Positions 1-9,803 are shown, counted from the first letter of the stretch. The stretch is DNA of 34,823 nucleotides from Solirubrobacteraceae bacterium (GCA_030447275.1 JAUJPF010000042.1:1-34823); one strand, 5' to 3'. Made by a program: numbers and translations. The notes: a model not told the origin generated them from the sequence alone.

Positions 1-1
1 G

Positions 2-262
2 CGCCGCAAGGGCCACTTCGCGATCGACATCCACACGCGCACGTCGAGCGGAGCGCGCTACCGCTGCCGCGTCGCCGCCCGGGGCGATCCGGGCTACGCG
101 GCGACCGCGGTGATGCTGGGAGAGAGCGCGCTGTGCCTGGCGCTCGACGAGGAGCGGCTCCCCGAGCGGGCGGGGTTGCTAACGCCGGCGACCGCGCTCG
201 GGATGGCGCTGGTGGAGCGGCTGCGGGCGGCGGGGCATACCTACGAGGTCGAGTCGACGTAG
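2..262 (+). CDS. C-terminal end of a saccharopine dehydrogenase-like / trans-acting enoyl reductase family protein (partial)
   Basis: Only the last ~86 codons are inside the window; the reading frame is open from base 2 to a TAG at 260-262. The tail contains GDPGYAATAVMLGESALCLA, then a 'LTPATALGMALVERLRAAG' stretch. In my recollection this is the characteristic C-terminus of the saccharopine-dehydrogenase-like NAD(P)-binding proteins, including mycobacterial trans-acting enoyl reductases. These are oxidoreductases with an N-terminal Rossmann fold, which lies outside the window, so the substrate cannot be stated. No anomaly is seen in this part. The assignment rests on motif memory only. Confidence 0.65.
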   Translation, partial: RRKGHFAIDIHTRTSSGARYRCRVAARGDPGYAATAVMLGESALCLALDEERLPERAGLLTPATALGMALVERLRAAGHTYEVEST

Positions 263-386
263 CACGGCCGAGCCGGCGCTCGCCGCGAAGGGAGAAACGC
301 GGACGTGCGCCTCGGGACGTGCCCAGGCCAAAGTGGGGCCTTGCGGCCCATGGACCAGGTGGCGGGGTGGACGTACCGTCTGTCAG

Positions 387-2066
387 GTGTTCGTCCGCGA
401 CGAGAGAGGACAGACCTCCGCCGAGCTGGTCGGCATCCTGCTGGTGATCGGCGTGATCTTCGCCGGGCTGGCTTCCTCCGGCGTCGCTGCCGCGACCGCG
501 AGCGCCATGAAGGGCGCGATCTGCAGTGTCACGGGTGGCGAGTGCTCCGGGCCGTCCGCGGGCGAGCCGCCCGGCGGGGCGCAGCCCCAGCCCGGCGAGC
601 CGCAGCCCCAGCCCGCCCCGGGCGCGCCGTCCGAGTTCCCGGGCTTCGACGCCCCCTTCCGCGTGCTGCCCTTCCCGGGCCACGTCTCGGTCACCTGCAG
701 CTACTCGCCGACGAGCACCGGACCTTGTCAGGGGACGGGGCCGGGAGTAGGCGTCCAGACGACCTCCGAGCTCTCGATCGAGCGGTCGGAGACCCAGGTC
801 GACGCCGAGGGCTGCCCGACGCAGACGCTGTCGGTCACCACTTCGCTCGAGCTCGCCGCGACGGGATCGGCAGAGAACCCGAGGGCCGGCGGCTCGCTCG
901 AGGTGTTCACCGGGTCGGCCAGCACCTACGCGATCACCGTGCCGCCCGGCGCGGCGGAGGCGCTCGAGCGCGGTGAGCGGCCGGCGCCGAACCCGATCGA
1001 CCCGCGGACGATCGGACCCGGCGAGTCGGTCGAGCTCTCCGAGGAGTTCTATGCGGGCCACGACCTCGAGGCCAGCTACCGGGCGCTGCAGGTGTCGATG
1101 GGCTTCGAGGAAGGCCGGGAAACGAGCGCGGGCGTCAGCCGAGTCGATCCCGACACGGTCCGCATCACGGCCGGCGACGCCGAGTTCGTGCGCAACGCGC
1201 TGAGCGTCGGGGTGGGCAACGAGAACGCGTCGGTTGCGCTGGCGTCCAGCAAGGAGCTCTCGGAGGGCAAGCTGCGCTCGGTCGACATCGACATCTCCAC
1301 TCCCGCCGGCTGGGCCGCCTACCAGGCGTTCCTGACCTCGGGCGAGCTGCCCGCCGACGGCGCGCCCGGCACCCGCGATCCCACCACCTCCGAGGTCCTC
1401 GACGTCTCCGAGTCGACCGCCGCGGAAGCCAACCTCGGCAATCTGACCCTCGGCGGCACCCTCAACGAGTCCGGCCTGCAGATCCTCGAGACCACGAACG
1501 CCGACGGCTCGATCGACATCGTCTCCGGCGGCTTCTACAACGACGTCGGCGTCTGGGCGAACCTCCACCTCGATCCGGACGAGGAGGACGGCGAGCCGCA
1601 GTCCTACTCGCTCGTCCTCGAGTCGGTCGACCCCTCCTGGGTCGAGAGCTTCGAGCACGTCTCAGGCCATCCACTGCCCGTCGGCCCGGACGGCACGGTG
1701 CGCTTCGACTTCACCCCGGGCGACCTCAGCGCGATGCAGTCCCAGGCGATCGAGCACCTCGTCCAGCGGACCGAGGAGGAGAGGAGGCCGATGACCCGCG
1801 AGGAGGTCGAGGCGTACATCGAGGAGAACGGCCTCGCCAACGACTACGGCGGCCTCAACAACTCGTTCGACCCCGACTACGAGATCGCCGCGGCCGAGAG
1901 CCCGCGCGACGTCATGCTCGAGCTCTACGGGACAGGCGGCCCGTACTGGTCGTCCGAGGTGACGATGGCGGCGCTGCAGAACTTCATGGAACGCACCGCG
2001 ATCGCCCGGGGCTACGACGCGGCGGCAGTCCTCCCAGGCACCCCGGCCGAGCCGAGCTGCGGCTGA
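387..2066 (+). CDS. Large secreted protein with Flp/TadE-type prepilin N-terminus
   Basis: About 559 residues from a GTG at 387; an in-frame GTG at 333 would add an Arg/Trp-rich leader with no resemblance to a signal, so 387 is preferred. The N-terminus VRDERGQTSAELVGILLVIG is a class III (type IV prepilin/Flp-TadE-like) signal: short basic leader, Gly-Gln cleavage point, Thr-Ser-Ala-Glu, then a hydrophobic helix. It is followed by a small Cys-containing segment, a Pro/Gln/Glu-rich linker (about residues 55-85) and a ~470-residue acidic, hydrophilic domain that I do not recognise. Two Cys (near residues 45 and 53) and a Cys at the extreme C-terminus could form disulfides. It is probably processed by a prepilin peptidase and anchored or assembled at the envelope. 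Its length is far beyond a normal Flp pilin (~60 residues). No tad/pil genes are visible nearby. The gene ends 7 bp before a strong hairpin. Confidence 0.7.
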   Translation: MFVRDERGQTSAELVGILLVIGVIFAGLASSGVAAATASAMKGAICSVTGGECSGPSAGEPPGGAQPQPGEPQPQPAPGAPSEFPGFDAPFRVLPFPGHVSVTCSYSPTSTGPCQGTGPGVGVQTTSELSIERSETQVDAEGCPTQTLSVTTSLELAATGSAENPRAGGSLEVFTGSASTYAITVPPGAAEALERGERPAPNPIDPRTIGPGESVELSEEFYAGHDLEASYRALQVSMGFEEGRETSAGVSRVDPDTVRITAGDAEFVRNALSVGVGNENASVALASSKELSEGKLRSVDIDISTPAGWAAYQAFLTSGELPADGAPGTRDPTTSEVLDVSESTAAEANLGNLTLGGTLNESGLQILETTNADGSIDIVSGGFYNDVGVWANLHLDPDEEDGEPQSYSLVLESVDPSWVESFEHVSGHPLPVGPDGTVRFDFTPGDLSAMQSQAIEHLVQRTEEERRPMTREEVEAYIEENGLANDYGGLNNSFDPDYEIAAAESPRDVMLELYGTGGPYWSSEVTMAALQNFMERTAIARGYDAAAVLPGTPAEPSCG

Positions 2067-2073
2067 CCGCGCA

Positions 2074-2098
2074 CGGGCGAAGCATCACGTTTCGCCCG
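2074..2098. terminator. Hairpin after the prepilin-like gene, probably bidirectional
   Basis: CGGGCGAA (2074-2081) pairs perfectly with TTCGCCCG (2091-2098) across a 9-nt loop. It begins 8 bp after the stop of the + gene ending at 2066. On the minus strand it would lie 2 bp beyond an in-frame TAG at 2101-2103. That stop is the natural end of the coiled-coil gene now interrupted at 29931 (see findings), which would make this a shared terminator between two convergent genes. Confidence 0.6.
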
Positions 2099-2122
2099 CT
2101 CTATGCGCGGTTTCTGCTCGCG

Positions 2123-2571
2123 AAGGTCAATCGAGCGGTCACCGAGGGCGGCGACGCTTCTTCGACACCTTCGAGGCGATCGAGTCCGGCGACGAGTGCG
2201 AGCGCCTGGCGCCCATCCTGCGCACGCTGGCCGACGGCACCGCGACGAGCGAGCTGTTGCTCCAGCTGCGCCCGCACCTGCGTCACCGCGCGTACTGCAA
2301 GGCCGAGGTCGCGCGCTGCGGGCGGCGGCGCGGCGTCGCCGCCTGGCGGCCCTGTCTCCTCCCGATCCTGCTGGCGCCGTGCGCGCGTTGCGCGATCGCC
2401 GTTCCGGCTCGACGCGGCCGAAGTCGAAACGGCGCAGCAACGGCTCGACGAGGCGGCGGCCGCGCTGGAGGCCGCACCTGTGCCGGGTGGTTCCGCGGCC
2501 GACGCGCCGGCCCGTTTCGTCGACCTCAAGCTCTCTGGTTCAACAACCTCCTGCACCGCTTCGCCGGCCGG
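2123..2571 (+). pseudogene. C-terminal fragment of a zinc-finger-tailed sigma-70 family protein (fragment C)
   Basis: Homology begins abruptly at AAG GTC AAT (KVNRAVTEG, 2123 on). After one frameshift it continues as FFDTFEAIESGDECERLAPI, then LRPHLRHRAYCKAEVARC, the Cys/His cluster typical of the C-terminal zinc-finger-like domain of large Thermoleophilia sigma-70 proteins. After more frameshifts FRLDAAEVETAQQRLDEA and WFNNLLHRFAG follow. Just upstream the sequence does not resemble the family. The first codons (KVNR) are exactly those missing after fragment B, which stops at SYTK (29940). At the right the fragment abuts a truncated histidine kinase on the other strand. No start codon or RBS is present, so it is a remnant. 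Confidence 0.65.
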
Positions 2572-2945
2572 ACGCCGCCGCCGGCGGCGGTGACCAGGAC
2601 CAGGATCCAGCGCAGGCGCCCGAGCGTGGCGTCGACCTCGGTCAGCGGGCGCGCGACCTGGAGCGCGGCGCCCGTCTCGTCGCGCGTGGTGAAGACCCGG
2701 ACGTGCACGCCGTCGACGCGCTCGTCGCAGGAACGCCTGGCGCTCGCCCCGCGCCACGGCGCGCAAGGCGGCGTCCACCGGCAAGCGGCCGCTCGGGTCG
2801 CTCGCGATCACGTCGCCCGCCGGGTCGACGACCTGCGCCACCCCGCTCGGCCCGCCGAACTGCGTGCGGGGGACGAAGAGCCCACGAGGATCCGCTGCAG
2901 GGCCTCGCGCACGGCGGGCTCGTCGTCGACCACCAGCAGGCGCAC
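2526..2945 (-). pseudogene. Response-regulator start fused to a truncated histidine kinase sensor domain
   Basis: From a GTG at 2945 the frame reads RLLVVDDEPAVREALQRIL, the canonical first strand and Asp-Asp pocket of an OmpR-type receiver. Near 2885 it switches frame and identity to FVPRTQFGGPSGVAQVVDPA, an extracytoplasmic histidine kinase sensor. After another frameshift come FTTRDETGAALQVARPLTEV and the start of a second membrane helix (LRWILVLVTAAGG). It then ends near 2572, where the sigma fragment begins on the opposite strand; an in-frame stop follows at 2526. Receiver output, HAMP, HisKA and ATPase domains are all missing. The simplest reading is that a regulator-kinase operon lost ~1 kb inside and was then cut at its 3' end. 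Confidence 0.6.
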
Positions 2946-2978
2946 GGCGCCAGTATCGGCGAGGAAGCTGAAGGCGTG

Positions 2979-2991
2979 CTGAGAATCTCAG
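2979..2991. promoter_or_regulatory. 13-bp perfect palindrome in a divergent intergenic gap
   Basis: CTGAGAATCTCAG reads as six paired bases around a central A. It lies between the GTG of the degraded response regulator (2945, minus strand) and the ATG of the HD-GYP protein (3011, plus strand). It could be the operator of the lost two-component system, still placed to act on the downstream gene. Regulatory function is inferred from position and symmetry only. Confidence 0.4.
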
Positions 2992-3010
2992 CCGGGTACG
3001 ACCCCGACGC

Positions 3011-5021
3011 ATGCCGAGTGGACCAAGGAGGGGCCGCGCCTTCTTCTGGTCCAGCGCCCTGGTGCTGGCCGCGTGCGCGCTCGTCCTGATGGCGCTCGAG
3101 ATCTCCGGGCGCCAGCTCGCCGACCTGCGCCGCGCGGCGCTTCCCCTGCTCGTGCTGGCGTTGCTGTTCGGCGGCCTGGCCCTCTACGGCTGGTGGCGCG
3201 ACCGCTGCGCTCGCGGCCGTCGAGGGGAAGGTCGATCAGGCGCGCGACGCGACGGGGCAGAGCCGAGGAGCGGGTGGAGCAGGAACGCCGCGCGGCGGCC
3301 GAGGAGCGCGCGACCGCCCGCAGGAGCGCCTGAGCGCCGAGCAGCGAGCCCGCCAGCGGGTCGAGCGCGCCCGCCGGGCCGAGCGCGAGTGGGCCCAGGA
3401 GCCGCGCTCCCAGGTCATCCGCATGCACCACCAGCACGGGGCGCTCTCCGACCCCAACGACGTCCCGTCGCTCGTCCTGCAGACGGCGCTCGCGCTGCTC
3501 GACGCCGACAAGGGCCTGCTGCTCGCGCGCGAGGACGGCGGCACGGACCGGCTCTCCGTCGTCCGCCACCGCGGCTTCGACCACGACCCGGAGGACTCGG
3601 CGCTGGCCCGCTCCTTCGCCGAGCGCGTGCTCTCCCGCGACGAGACGGTCCGCGAGAACGACGGGGCGACCGTCGACGCGGCCTCGCGCACCCCGGCCGA
3701 CGACGAGATCCAGAACGTCCTGGCGCTCCCGGATCTACGTGCGCGACGAGTTCGGCGGCGCGCTGATCTGCGCCAACAAGGACGGCGGCTTCGACGAGTA
3801 CGACGACGACGTCCTGCTGGCCCTCGGCGACCACGCCGGCAGCGTGCTCGAGAACGGGCGCCTGCGCGGCGAGCTGCGCTCCGCCTATCTCGCGACGGTG
3901 CAGATGCTCGGCGACGCGATCGCCGCCAAGGACCCATTCCTCGGCGGCCACTCGCGCGAGGTGTCGGGCTACGTCGCCGCCGTCGCGCAGCGCCTCGGCG
4001 TCGAGCCCCGCCGGCGCGAGGCTCATCTTCGGCTCGCTGCTGCACGACATCGGAAAGATCGGGATCTCCGAGCGCATCCTGCTCAAGCCGGCGCAGCGAC
4101 GCCCGAGGAGCGGGCGATCGTCGAGCTGCACCCGCGCATCGGCTACCGCCTCGTCTCGATGATCCCGGCGCTCGAGCCGATCGCCCCCGCCGTCCTGCAC
4201 CACCACGAGCGCTTCGACGGCGAGGGCTACCCCGCCCGCCTGCGCGGGGAGCAGATCCCGCTCGAGGCGCGGATCATCTGCGTCGTGGACTCCTTCAGCG
4301 CGATGACCCAGGACCGCCCGTACCGCGCGCGCATGCCGCTCGAGGAGGCGTGCGCTGAGCTCGAGCGCTGCGCCGGCACGCAGTTCGACCCGGCGGTCGT
4401 CGCGGCGTTCGTCGAGGAGGTCGCCGCGGCCCGCAGGACTGGGAGGCCGGCGGCGGCCCGCTCGCCGAGGCCCTCGGCGACACCGAGTTCGCCGTGCACC
4501 GTGGGGAGGGCGAGCCGCTGCTCGGCTGGGGGACGATGGCGATCATCGACAACCTCACGCTGCTGTACTCACACCGCTACCTGCACGAGGCGGCGGCCGC
4601 GGAGGCCGAGCGCGCCCAGATCCAGGAGGCGCCCTTCTCCGTCCTGCTCATCGGGCTCGACGGCCTCGACGACCTCAACCGGCGCGAGGGCCACGCGGCG
4701 GGCGACGAGGCGATCCAGGCCGCGCGCGCTCGGTGCAGCGCGCCGCGTCGCGCCGCGCGGGGACCGCCTGCCGCTACTCGGGGGACCGGCTGGCGCTCAT
4801 CCTCCCCGGCGCAGACCGCGCGACGGCCGAGCGCTGCGCCGAGGAGCTGCTCGCCGACTGGCCCTCGCCGCGCGGCCGCGTGGTGATCTCGACCTGGGCG
4901 CCGGGAGAGGGCGGCGGCGACGTCATCGAGCGCGCCCGGCTCGCGCTCGCCACCGCCCCGCTCCCGCCGCCGGCCGACCCCGCACCCGCCGGCGTCGGTC
5001 GAGCCGCCGCTGCCGGGATAG
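3011..5021 (+). CDS. Membrane GAF / HD-GYP phosphodiesterase with degenerate GGDEF domain (frameshifted)
   Basis: The protein is read by following about seven frame changes (near 3205, 3735, 4015, 4105, 4440, 4735 and 4995) to a TAG at 5019-5021. Order: two hydrophobic segments (ALVLAACALVLMALE and LPLLVLALLFGGLALYG), an Arg/Glu-rich coiled coil, a GAF domain (about 3440-3890), an HD-GYP domain (about 3890-4430) and a GGDEF-like domain (about 4450-4950). HD-GYP hallmarks are intact: LLHDIGKIGI and HHERFDGEGYP, the signature of c-di-GMP phosphodiesterases. In the GGDEF part the signature loop reads YSGDRLALIL, so cyclase activity is unlikely and it may sense GTP. It probably lowers c-di-GMP at the membrane. 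It converges on ileS with a 10-bp gap. The frame changes look like sequence errors, because all domains are recognisable and in order. Confidence 0.7.
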
Positions 5022-5031
5022 CCGCGAGGAG

Positions 5032-8000
5032 CTACGCCGCCCGCCGCACCGCGATGGCCAGCGGGCGGCCCTCGATCGTCGCCGCGTGGGCGGCGCCCCG
5101 CCCCGGGCGCCACCGCCGTCGTAGGCGACCGCCACCGCGAGCGTCTCCCCGGCCACGTAGGCCTCGTGCGCGCGGGCGGCGTCGAGCAGCTCGCCGTCGC
5201 CGGCCAGCGCCAGCTCGATGCGGTCCTCGACCTCGAGGCCCGCCGCCTTGCGCGCCGCCTGCACCGCGTGGACGACCTCGCGGGCGAGGCCCTCGCGGCG
5301 CAGCTCGTCGTCGAGCCTCGAGCTCGAGCGCCACCGCGTGGGAGCCCTCGCGCTCGGCTGGTAGCCCTCGAGCGGCTGCATGGCCAGCAGCAGGTCCTCG
5401 GCGCGCAGCTCGTGCTCGTCGCCCTCGACGTTGACGCCGACCGCCGCGCCGCCGCGCACCGCGCTCGCCACGTGCGCCGGGTCCAGCGCAGCCACCGCCG
5501 CGGCGACCTGCGGCATCTGCTTGCCGAAACGCGGGCCGAGCGCGCGGTAGTTGGGCTTGACGTCGTAGGAGCCGAGCTCGTCGGCCTCGAGACGTAGCGC
5601 GCTCCTTGACGTTGAGCTCGTCGCGACCACGTCGGCCAGGCGCTCGATCGCGTCGCGCTCGCCGCCCGCGGCGACCACCACGGCGGCGCGCAGGGGCTGG
5701 CGGACCTTGAGCTTGGCCTGCCCGCGGGCGGCCAGGCCGAGCCTGACCGTCGCGCGACGCCCATCGCGTGCTCGGCCGCCGCGTCGCGCGGGCCGGACTC
5801 CGGGAAGTCGGTGAGGTGGACGCTCGGCTCGCTCCCGTCGAGGTTCTCGTAGACCTCGTCGGCCAGGAACGGCGTGAACGGGGCGAGCAGCCGGGAGACC
5901 GTCGCCAGGCAGTGGCGCAGCACCGCGAAGGCTTCCGGGTCGCCGTCCCAGAAGCGCCGGCGCGAGCGGCGCACGTACCAGTTGGAGAGCTCGTCGACGT
6001 AGGCGGCGATCGCCCGGCCGGCGGTCGTGGCGTCGTAGGCGTCCATCCGCTCGCGCACGATCTCGGTGGTGGCGGCCAGCCGTGACAAGAAAGCCCAGCG
6101 GTCGAGCTCGTCGGCCGGCTCGGCGGGCACGTCGCCCCGCTGCACCCCGTTGACGTTCGCGTACAGGACGTAGAAGCCGTAGGTGTTCCAGAGTTGCAGC
6201 AGGAACTGGCGGACGGACTCCCCGACGCTCTCGACGGAGAAGCGGTAGCCGTCCCACGGCTGCTTGGAGGTGAAGAAGTACCAGCGGAACGCATCGGCGC
6301 CGTGAACCTCGATGACCTCCCACGGCACGACGATGTTGCCGCGCGACTTCGACATCTTCAGGCCCTCGTCGTCGGTGATCAGGCCAAGGCACATGACGTT
6401 CTCGTACGGCGCGCGGTCGAAGAGCAGCGTCGAGATGGCCAGCAGGGAGTAGAACCAGCCGCGCGTCTGATCGAGCCCCTCGCAGATGAAGTCGGCGGGG
6501 AAGTTGCGCTCGAAGGCGTCCTGGCGCTCATGCGGCGCGCCCCACTGCGCGAAGGGCATCGCGCCCGAGTCGAACCAGACGTCGATGACCTCCGGCACGC
6601 GGCGCAGCGGCTCGCCGCCGGTCGAGAGGGATCTCGACGTCGTCGACGTAGGGCCGGTGCGGGTCGCCGAGCGCCACGCCGCTGAGCTGCTCGAGCTCGG
6701 CCAGCGAGCCGACGCAGACCGCCTCCCCGCGGCGTTGCGCCAGACCGGCAGCGGCGTGCCCCAGCAGCGCTCGCGCGAGATCGCCCAGTCGACGTTGTTC
6801 TCCAGCCAGTTGCCGAAGCGGCCGTGCTTGATGTGCGGCGGGTGCCAGGTGACGGTCTCGTTGGCGGCCAGCAGCCTGTCGCGCAGCGCCGCCGTCCCGA
6901 TGTACCAGCTGGGCTTGGCGTAGTAGATGAGCGGCGTGCCGCAGCGCCAGCAGTGCGGATAGGAGTGCAGGAAGCGGGTGGCGCGCAGCAGCCGGCCGCG
7001 CGAGCGCAGGTCCTCGACGAGGTCGTCGTCGGCCTCCTTGACCCAGCGCCCGGCGTACGGGCCGATCCGCTCGTCGTAGGTGCCGTCCGGACGCACCGGG
7101 TTGACCACGGTCAGCCCCGCCTGCTGGCCGAGCCGGAAGTCGTCTTCGCCGAACGCGACCGCGGTATGGACGATCCCCGTGCCGTCGTCGGCGGAGACGA
7201 AGTCGCCGAGCAGGACGGTGTGGCCGCGCGGGCCGTAGGCCTCGGCGGGGAGGTAGGGGAACGGCGCCTCGTAGCGGCGGCCTTCCAGCGCGCGGCCGGG
7301 GAAGCGCTCGACGATCTCCGCCTCCTCGCCGAGCACCCGCTCGACGGCCGCCTCGGCCAGCACGAAGGTCTCCTCGCCCAGGCGCGCGCGCACGTAGAGC
7401 AGATCGGGATCGACGGCGACCGCGGCGTTGGAGACCAGCGTCCACGGCGTGGTCGTCCAGACCAGCAGCTCGTCGCCGTCCTCCAGCGCGAAGCGGACGC
7501 AGACGCTCGGGTCCTCGACCTCCTTGTAGCCCTGGGCGACCTCGTGGGAGGAGAGCGCCGTGCCGTCGCGCGGGCAGTAGGGGACGACCTTGTTGCGCTC
7601 GAAGAGCAGCTCCTTCTCCCACAGCTGCTTGAGCGCCCACCAGACCGACTCGACGTAGGCGTTGTCGAGCGTGCGGTAGGGGTTCTCGAGGTCGACCCAG
7701 TAGCCGATGCGCTCCGTCAGCGCGTTCCACTCGTCGAGCAGCCTGAAGACCGACTCGCGGCACCGCTGGTTGAACTCCGCGATCCCGTAGCGCTCGATGT
7801 CGTCCTTGCTCTTGAAGCCCAGCTCGCGCTCGACGGCGATCTCCACCGGCAGCCCGTGGCAGTCCCAGCCGCCCTTGCGCTCGACCAGGTGCCCGCGCAT
7901 CGTCTTGTAGCGGGGGAAGATGTCCTTGAACACGCGCGCGAGCACGTGGTGCGTGCCCGGCCGGCCGTTGGCGGTCGGCGGGCCCTCGTAGAAGACGTAG

Positions 8001-8152
8001 GGCGGCGCGCCCGCGCGGCGGCGCATCGACTCGGCGAAGACGTCGCGCTCGCGCCAGCGCTCGAGCACCCGCTCCTCGAGCTGCGGGAAGGACTCGTCGC
8101 GGTCGACCGGGCGGTGCGGCGTGCTGGTGCGCCATGGGGTGAGGCCATTCAA
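5032..8152 (-). CDS. ileS: Isoleucine--tRNA ligase, Thermus/eukaryote-like type (frameshifted in this sequence)
   Basis: The span of about 1040 codons equals the usual length of this IleRS class. It charges tRNA-Ile in the cytoplasm. Landmarks: the HIGH region as PPTANGRPGTHHVL, WDCHGLPVEIAVEREL, the editing-domain WTTTPWTL, WRCGTPLIYYAKPSWYI, WFDSGAMPFAQWG, and the KMSKS loop as EGLKMSKSRGN (about 6335-6360). The anticodon-binding C-terminus extends to a TAG at 5032. The ATG at 8135 (MAHQH) or the TTG at 8152 may be the start; neither has a clear Shine-Dalgarno. Frame changes occur near 8110, 6727, 6626, 5757, 5610-5590, 5320 and 5090. Since the gene is essential, these are most likely base-calling errors. 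Enzymes of this class are often insensitive to mupirocin. No T-box leader is evident upstream. Confidence 0.9.
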
Positions 8153-8242
8153 GCAGCGCGACGGGTCTATCGCCCGACGAAGACGAGGTCGAGCGGGTCG
8201 GCGGCGAGGAGACGATCGGGCCGCGCTGGGCCACGAGCTCGG

Positions 8243-9000
8243 CTAGGACGTGAGCCGGCCGCCCACCCTCACGCCGTCGTCGTCAGGGCGCCGCGTGGCG
8301 GCGCTCGCGCGGAGCCATTCCGGCAGCGTCTGGCCGGCGCTGCGGGCCTGCAGGTACTCGATGCAGCGCCGGAACAGCTTTGGGAGGATGAGCGCCCCGC
8401 CCGGCCCGAGCGAGGCGTGGTCGCGAAGCTCGAACCCGGTCGTGGTGGCGTCGCGCGCCCAGATACCGCGGCCGGCGTCGCGGGCCTGCGCGGCGGCGGC
8501 GCGCAAGGCGGCGCGGCGGTCGGGCGCCAGCGAGTCGTAGAGCATCGGGTAGACCGCGCCGTCGGCCAGCAGCCGGCGGTTGACCGAGCGCTCGACGAGG
8601 TCGTCGGCGTTGCGCGGTGGGTCGTCTCCGGCGACGAGCAGCGCGATCGGCCGGCCACTGCCGTCGGCCACCGAGGCGACGACCGCCGCGCGGACCCGGT
8701 CGGGCCGCGCGTTGAGACGACGGCGTCCGAGCCGCGCGCGCGGATCAGCTCGGTGAAGCCGGCCAGCTCGAGCATCCGGTCGCGGGCCTCACGAGCGAGC
8801 GGCTGGCCGAAGCCGCCGTAGGAGATCTCGGGCGCGTCGATCCCGTCCAGGCGGAGCTGTACCGAGCCGTCCTCCTCGTTGATCCGCGTGCGCGCGCGCG
8901 GCAGGCCGGCCAGTAGGCCCGGCTCGTCAGGCAGCAAGCGGATCGAGTCGCCGTCGGGCGACTTACCCGCGATGACCAGCCAGCCATGCAGGGTCGGCAC
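8243..9000 (-). CDS. Staphylococcal-nuclease-like (thermonuclease-fold) protein
   Basis: Read from a GTG at 9000 (PTLHGWLVIAG follows), because family members as I recall start just before this strand; an upstream start at 9114 would add ~38 unlike residues. The N-terminal half has SPDGDSIRL and VQLRLDGIDAPE, matching the Asp-Gly-Asp and Arg-Leu-x-Gly-Ile-Asp-Ala-Pro-Glu blocks of SNase-fold enzymes. A frameshift near 8715 leads into a helical C-terminal half (LVERSVNRRLLADGAVYPML, GRGIWARDATTTGF), ending at 8243. No signal peptide is visible, so it is probably cytoplasmic. It lies ~90 bp upstream of ileS on the same strand and diverges from the PASTA-like gene at 9121. Nuclease activity is plausible but unproven. 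Confidence 0.65.
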
Positions 9001-9120
9001 GTCGGGGAGTATCGCGATCGATCTGTTCCCATATCGGTATGTATCGTTTGCCCCATGGCCCGAGGCACGCCAAATGGCTCTCGGCAGCCGCGACAAGCAC
9101 ATCTTCTCCGACATTTATCC

Positions 9121-9474
9121 ATGACCGTGCGAACACGAGTTCACTGGCTGCTGGTCGCCGTCATCGTCGCCCTCACGGCTGCCGCTTCAACGGCTGTCGC
9201 ATCGAAGTCGTCGCGGGTGACGGTGCCTCGCGTCACCGGAAAGGTCCAGACGAACGCCGAGTGCATTCTCGCTGAGGCCGGGCTCCGCTGGCGCTACCAA
9301 GGAAGCACCGCAATCCGCCGCAAGCCCCGAGTTCCCTGCGACGCCCCAGGGACGGTCGAACCAGATCTCAAGGTCGTTTCCAACGCCCTCGAGCCGGCCG
9401 GTGCGTCCAGCGACGGACGGTGGTCGTCCTCTGCGACGCGCTGCGGGGGAACGGGAGAGGGAGACTGCCTCTGA
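9121..9474 (+). CDS. Small secreted PASTA-like protein
   Basis: ATG at 9121 begins TVRTRVHWLLVAVIVALTAA, a clean Sec signal peptide with cleavage probably after STAVA-S. The mature part starts VTVPRVTGKVQTNAECILAE and reads like a PASTA domain (Val-Pro-x-Val-x-Gly, an Ala-Glu-Cys-x-Leu helix, then LKVVSNALEPAG). In the unshifted frame it ends at 9474 with a Cys-containing tail. A one-base shift near 9415 would instead give TVVVLCDALRGNG, which looks more like a PASTA C-terminal strand, so the end may be wrong by a frameshift. PASTA domains bind peptidoglycan, but here there is no kinase or penicillin-binding domain. It diverges from the SNase-fold gene with ~120 bp between. Confidence 0.55.
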   Translation: MTVRTRVHWLLVAVIVALTAAASTAVASKSSRVTVPRVTGKVQTNAECILAEAGLRWRYQGSTAIRRKPRVPCDAPGTVEPDLKVVSNALEPAGASSDGRWSSSATRCGGTGEGDCL

Positions 9475-9533
9475 GCAAGAGCCCGGAGAAGAGCATGGCT
9501 CCGCCCGCGAGGCCGCCCGTCGACGTTGAGGGG

Positions 9534-9763
9534 CTAGCTTCTTCGGGTTCCTGTTCGTTCGCGACGACTCGTACTCGCACCCAGTTGCGCACCTCGTCGT
9601 CCCTGAGCCACAGCCGCCGGGCGGCGAAACGGGAGTCGTCGGCGGGGGCGTTGATCACGGCGACGAAGTATGGGCCGCGGCCAAGGCGCGCCAGTCGCGG
9701 TCGCCCCAGCGCGACCCCGGCGTCGCGGAGTGTCGGCGACCTGCGCCTCGCCGGCTGCGACAT
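9534..9763 (-). CDS. Uncharacterised small ORF, possibly a truncated gene
   Basis: From an ATG at 9763 the frame has strong GC bias at third positions and a protein-like composition: PYFVAVINAPADDSRFAARR then LWLRDDEVRNWVRVRV. I do not recognise the family. The open frame itself runs on to 9368, antisense to the PASTA-like gene; a one-base shift near 9550 would end it at 9534, which I consider more likely. It lies downstream of the RTX gene, beyond a hairpin at 9804-9840, and no RBS is evident before the ATG. The 5' part may be missing or in another frame. Confidence 0.3.
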
Positions 9764-9803
9764 GACGAGGGCGACGTCGCCCCGGCTTGGAGCGAGACAG
9801 AAA

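Noticed and set aside
333..386. Upstream GTG start for the prepilin-like protein
   Set aside because: It would place 18 Trp/Gly/Arg residues before a typical short prepilin leader; GTG 387 fits the signal class.
8153..8242. T-box riboswitch upstream of ileS
   Set aside because: Only ~90 bp, with no recognisable T-box sequence or antiterminator.
6824..8821. Long open frame on the plus strand opposite ileS
   Set aside because: Rich in Arg/Ala/Val with no recognisable domain; it mirrors GC-biased third positions of ileS on the other strand.
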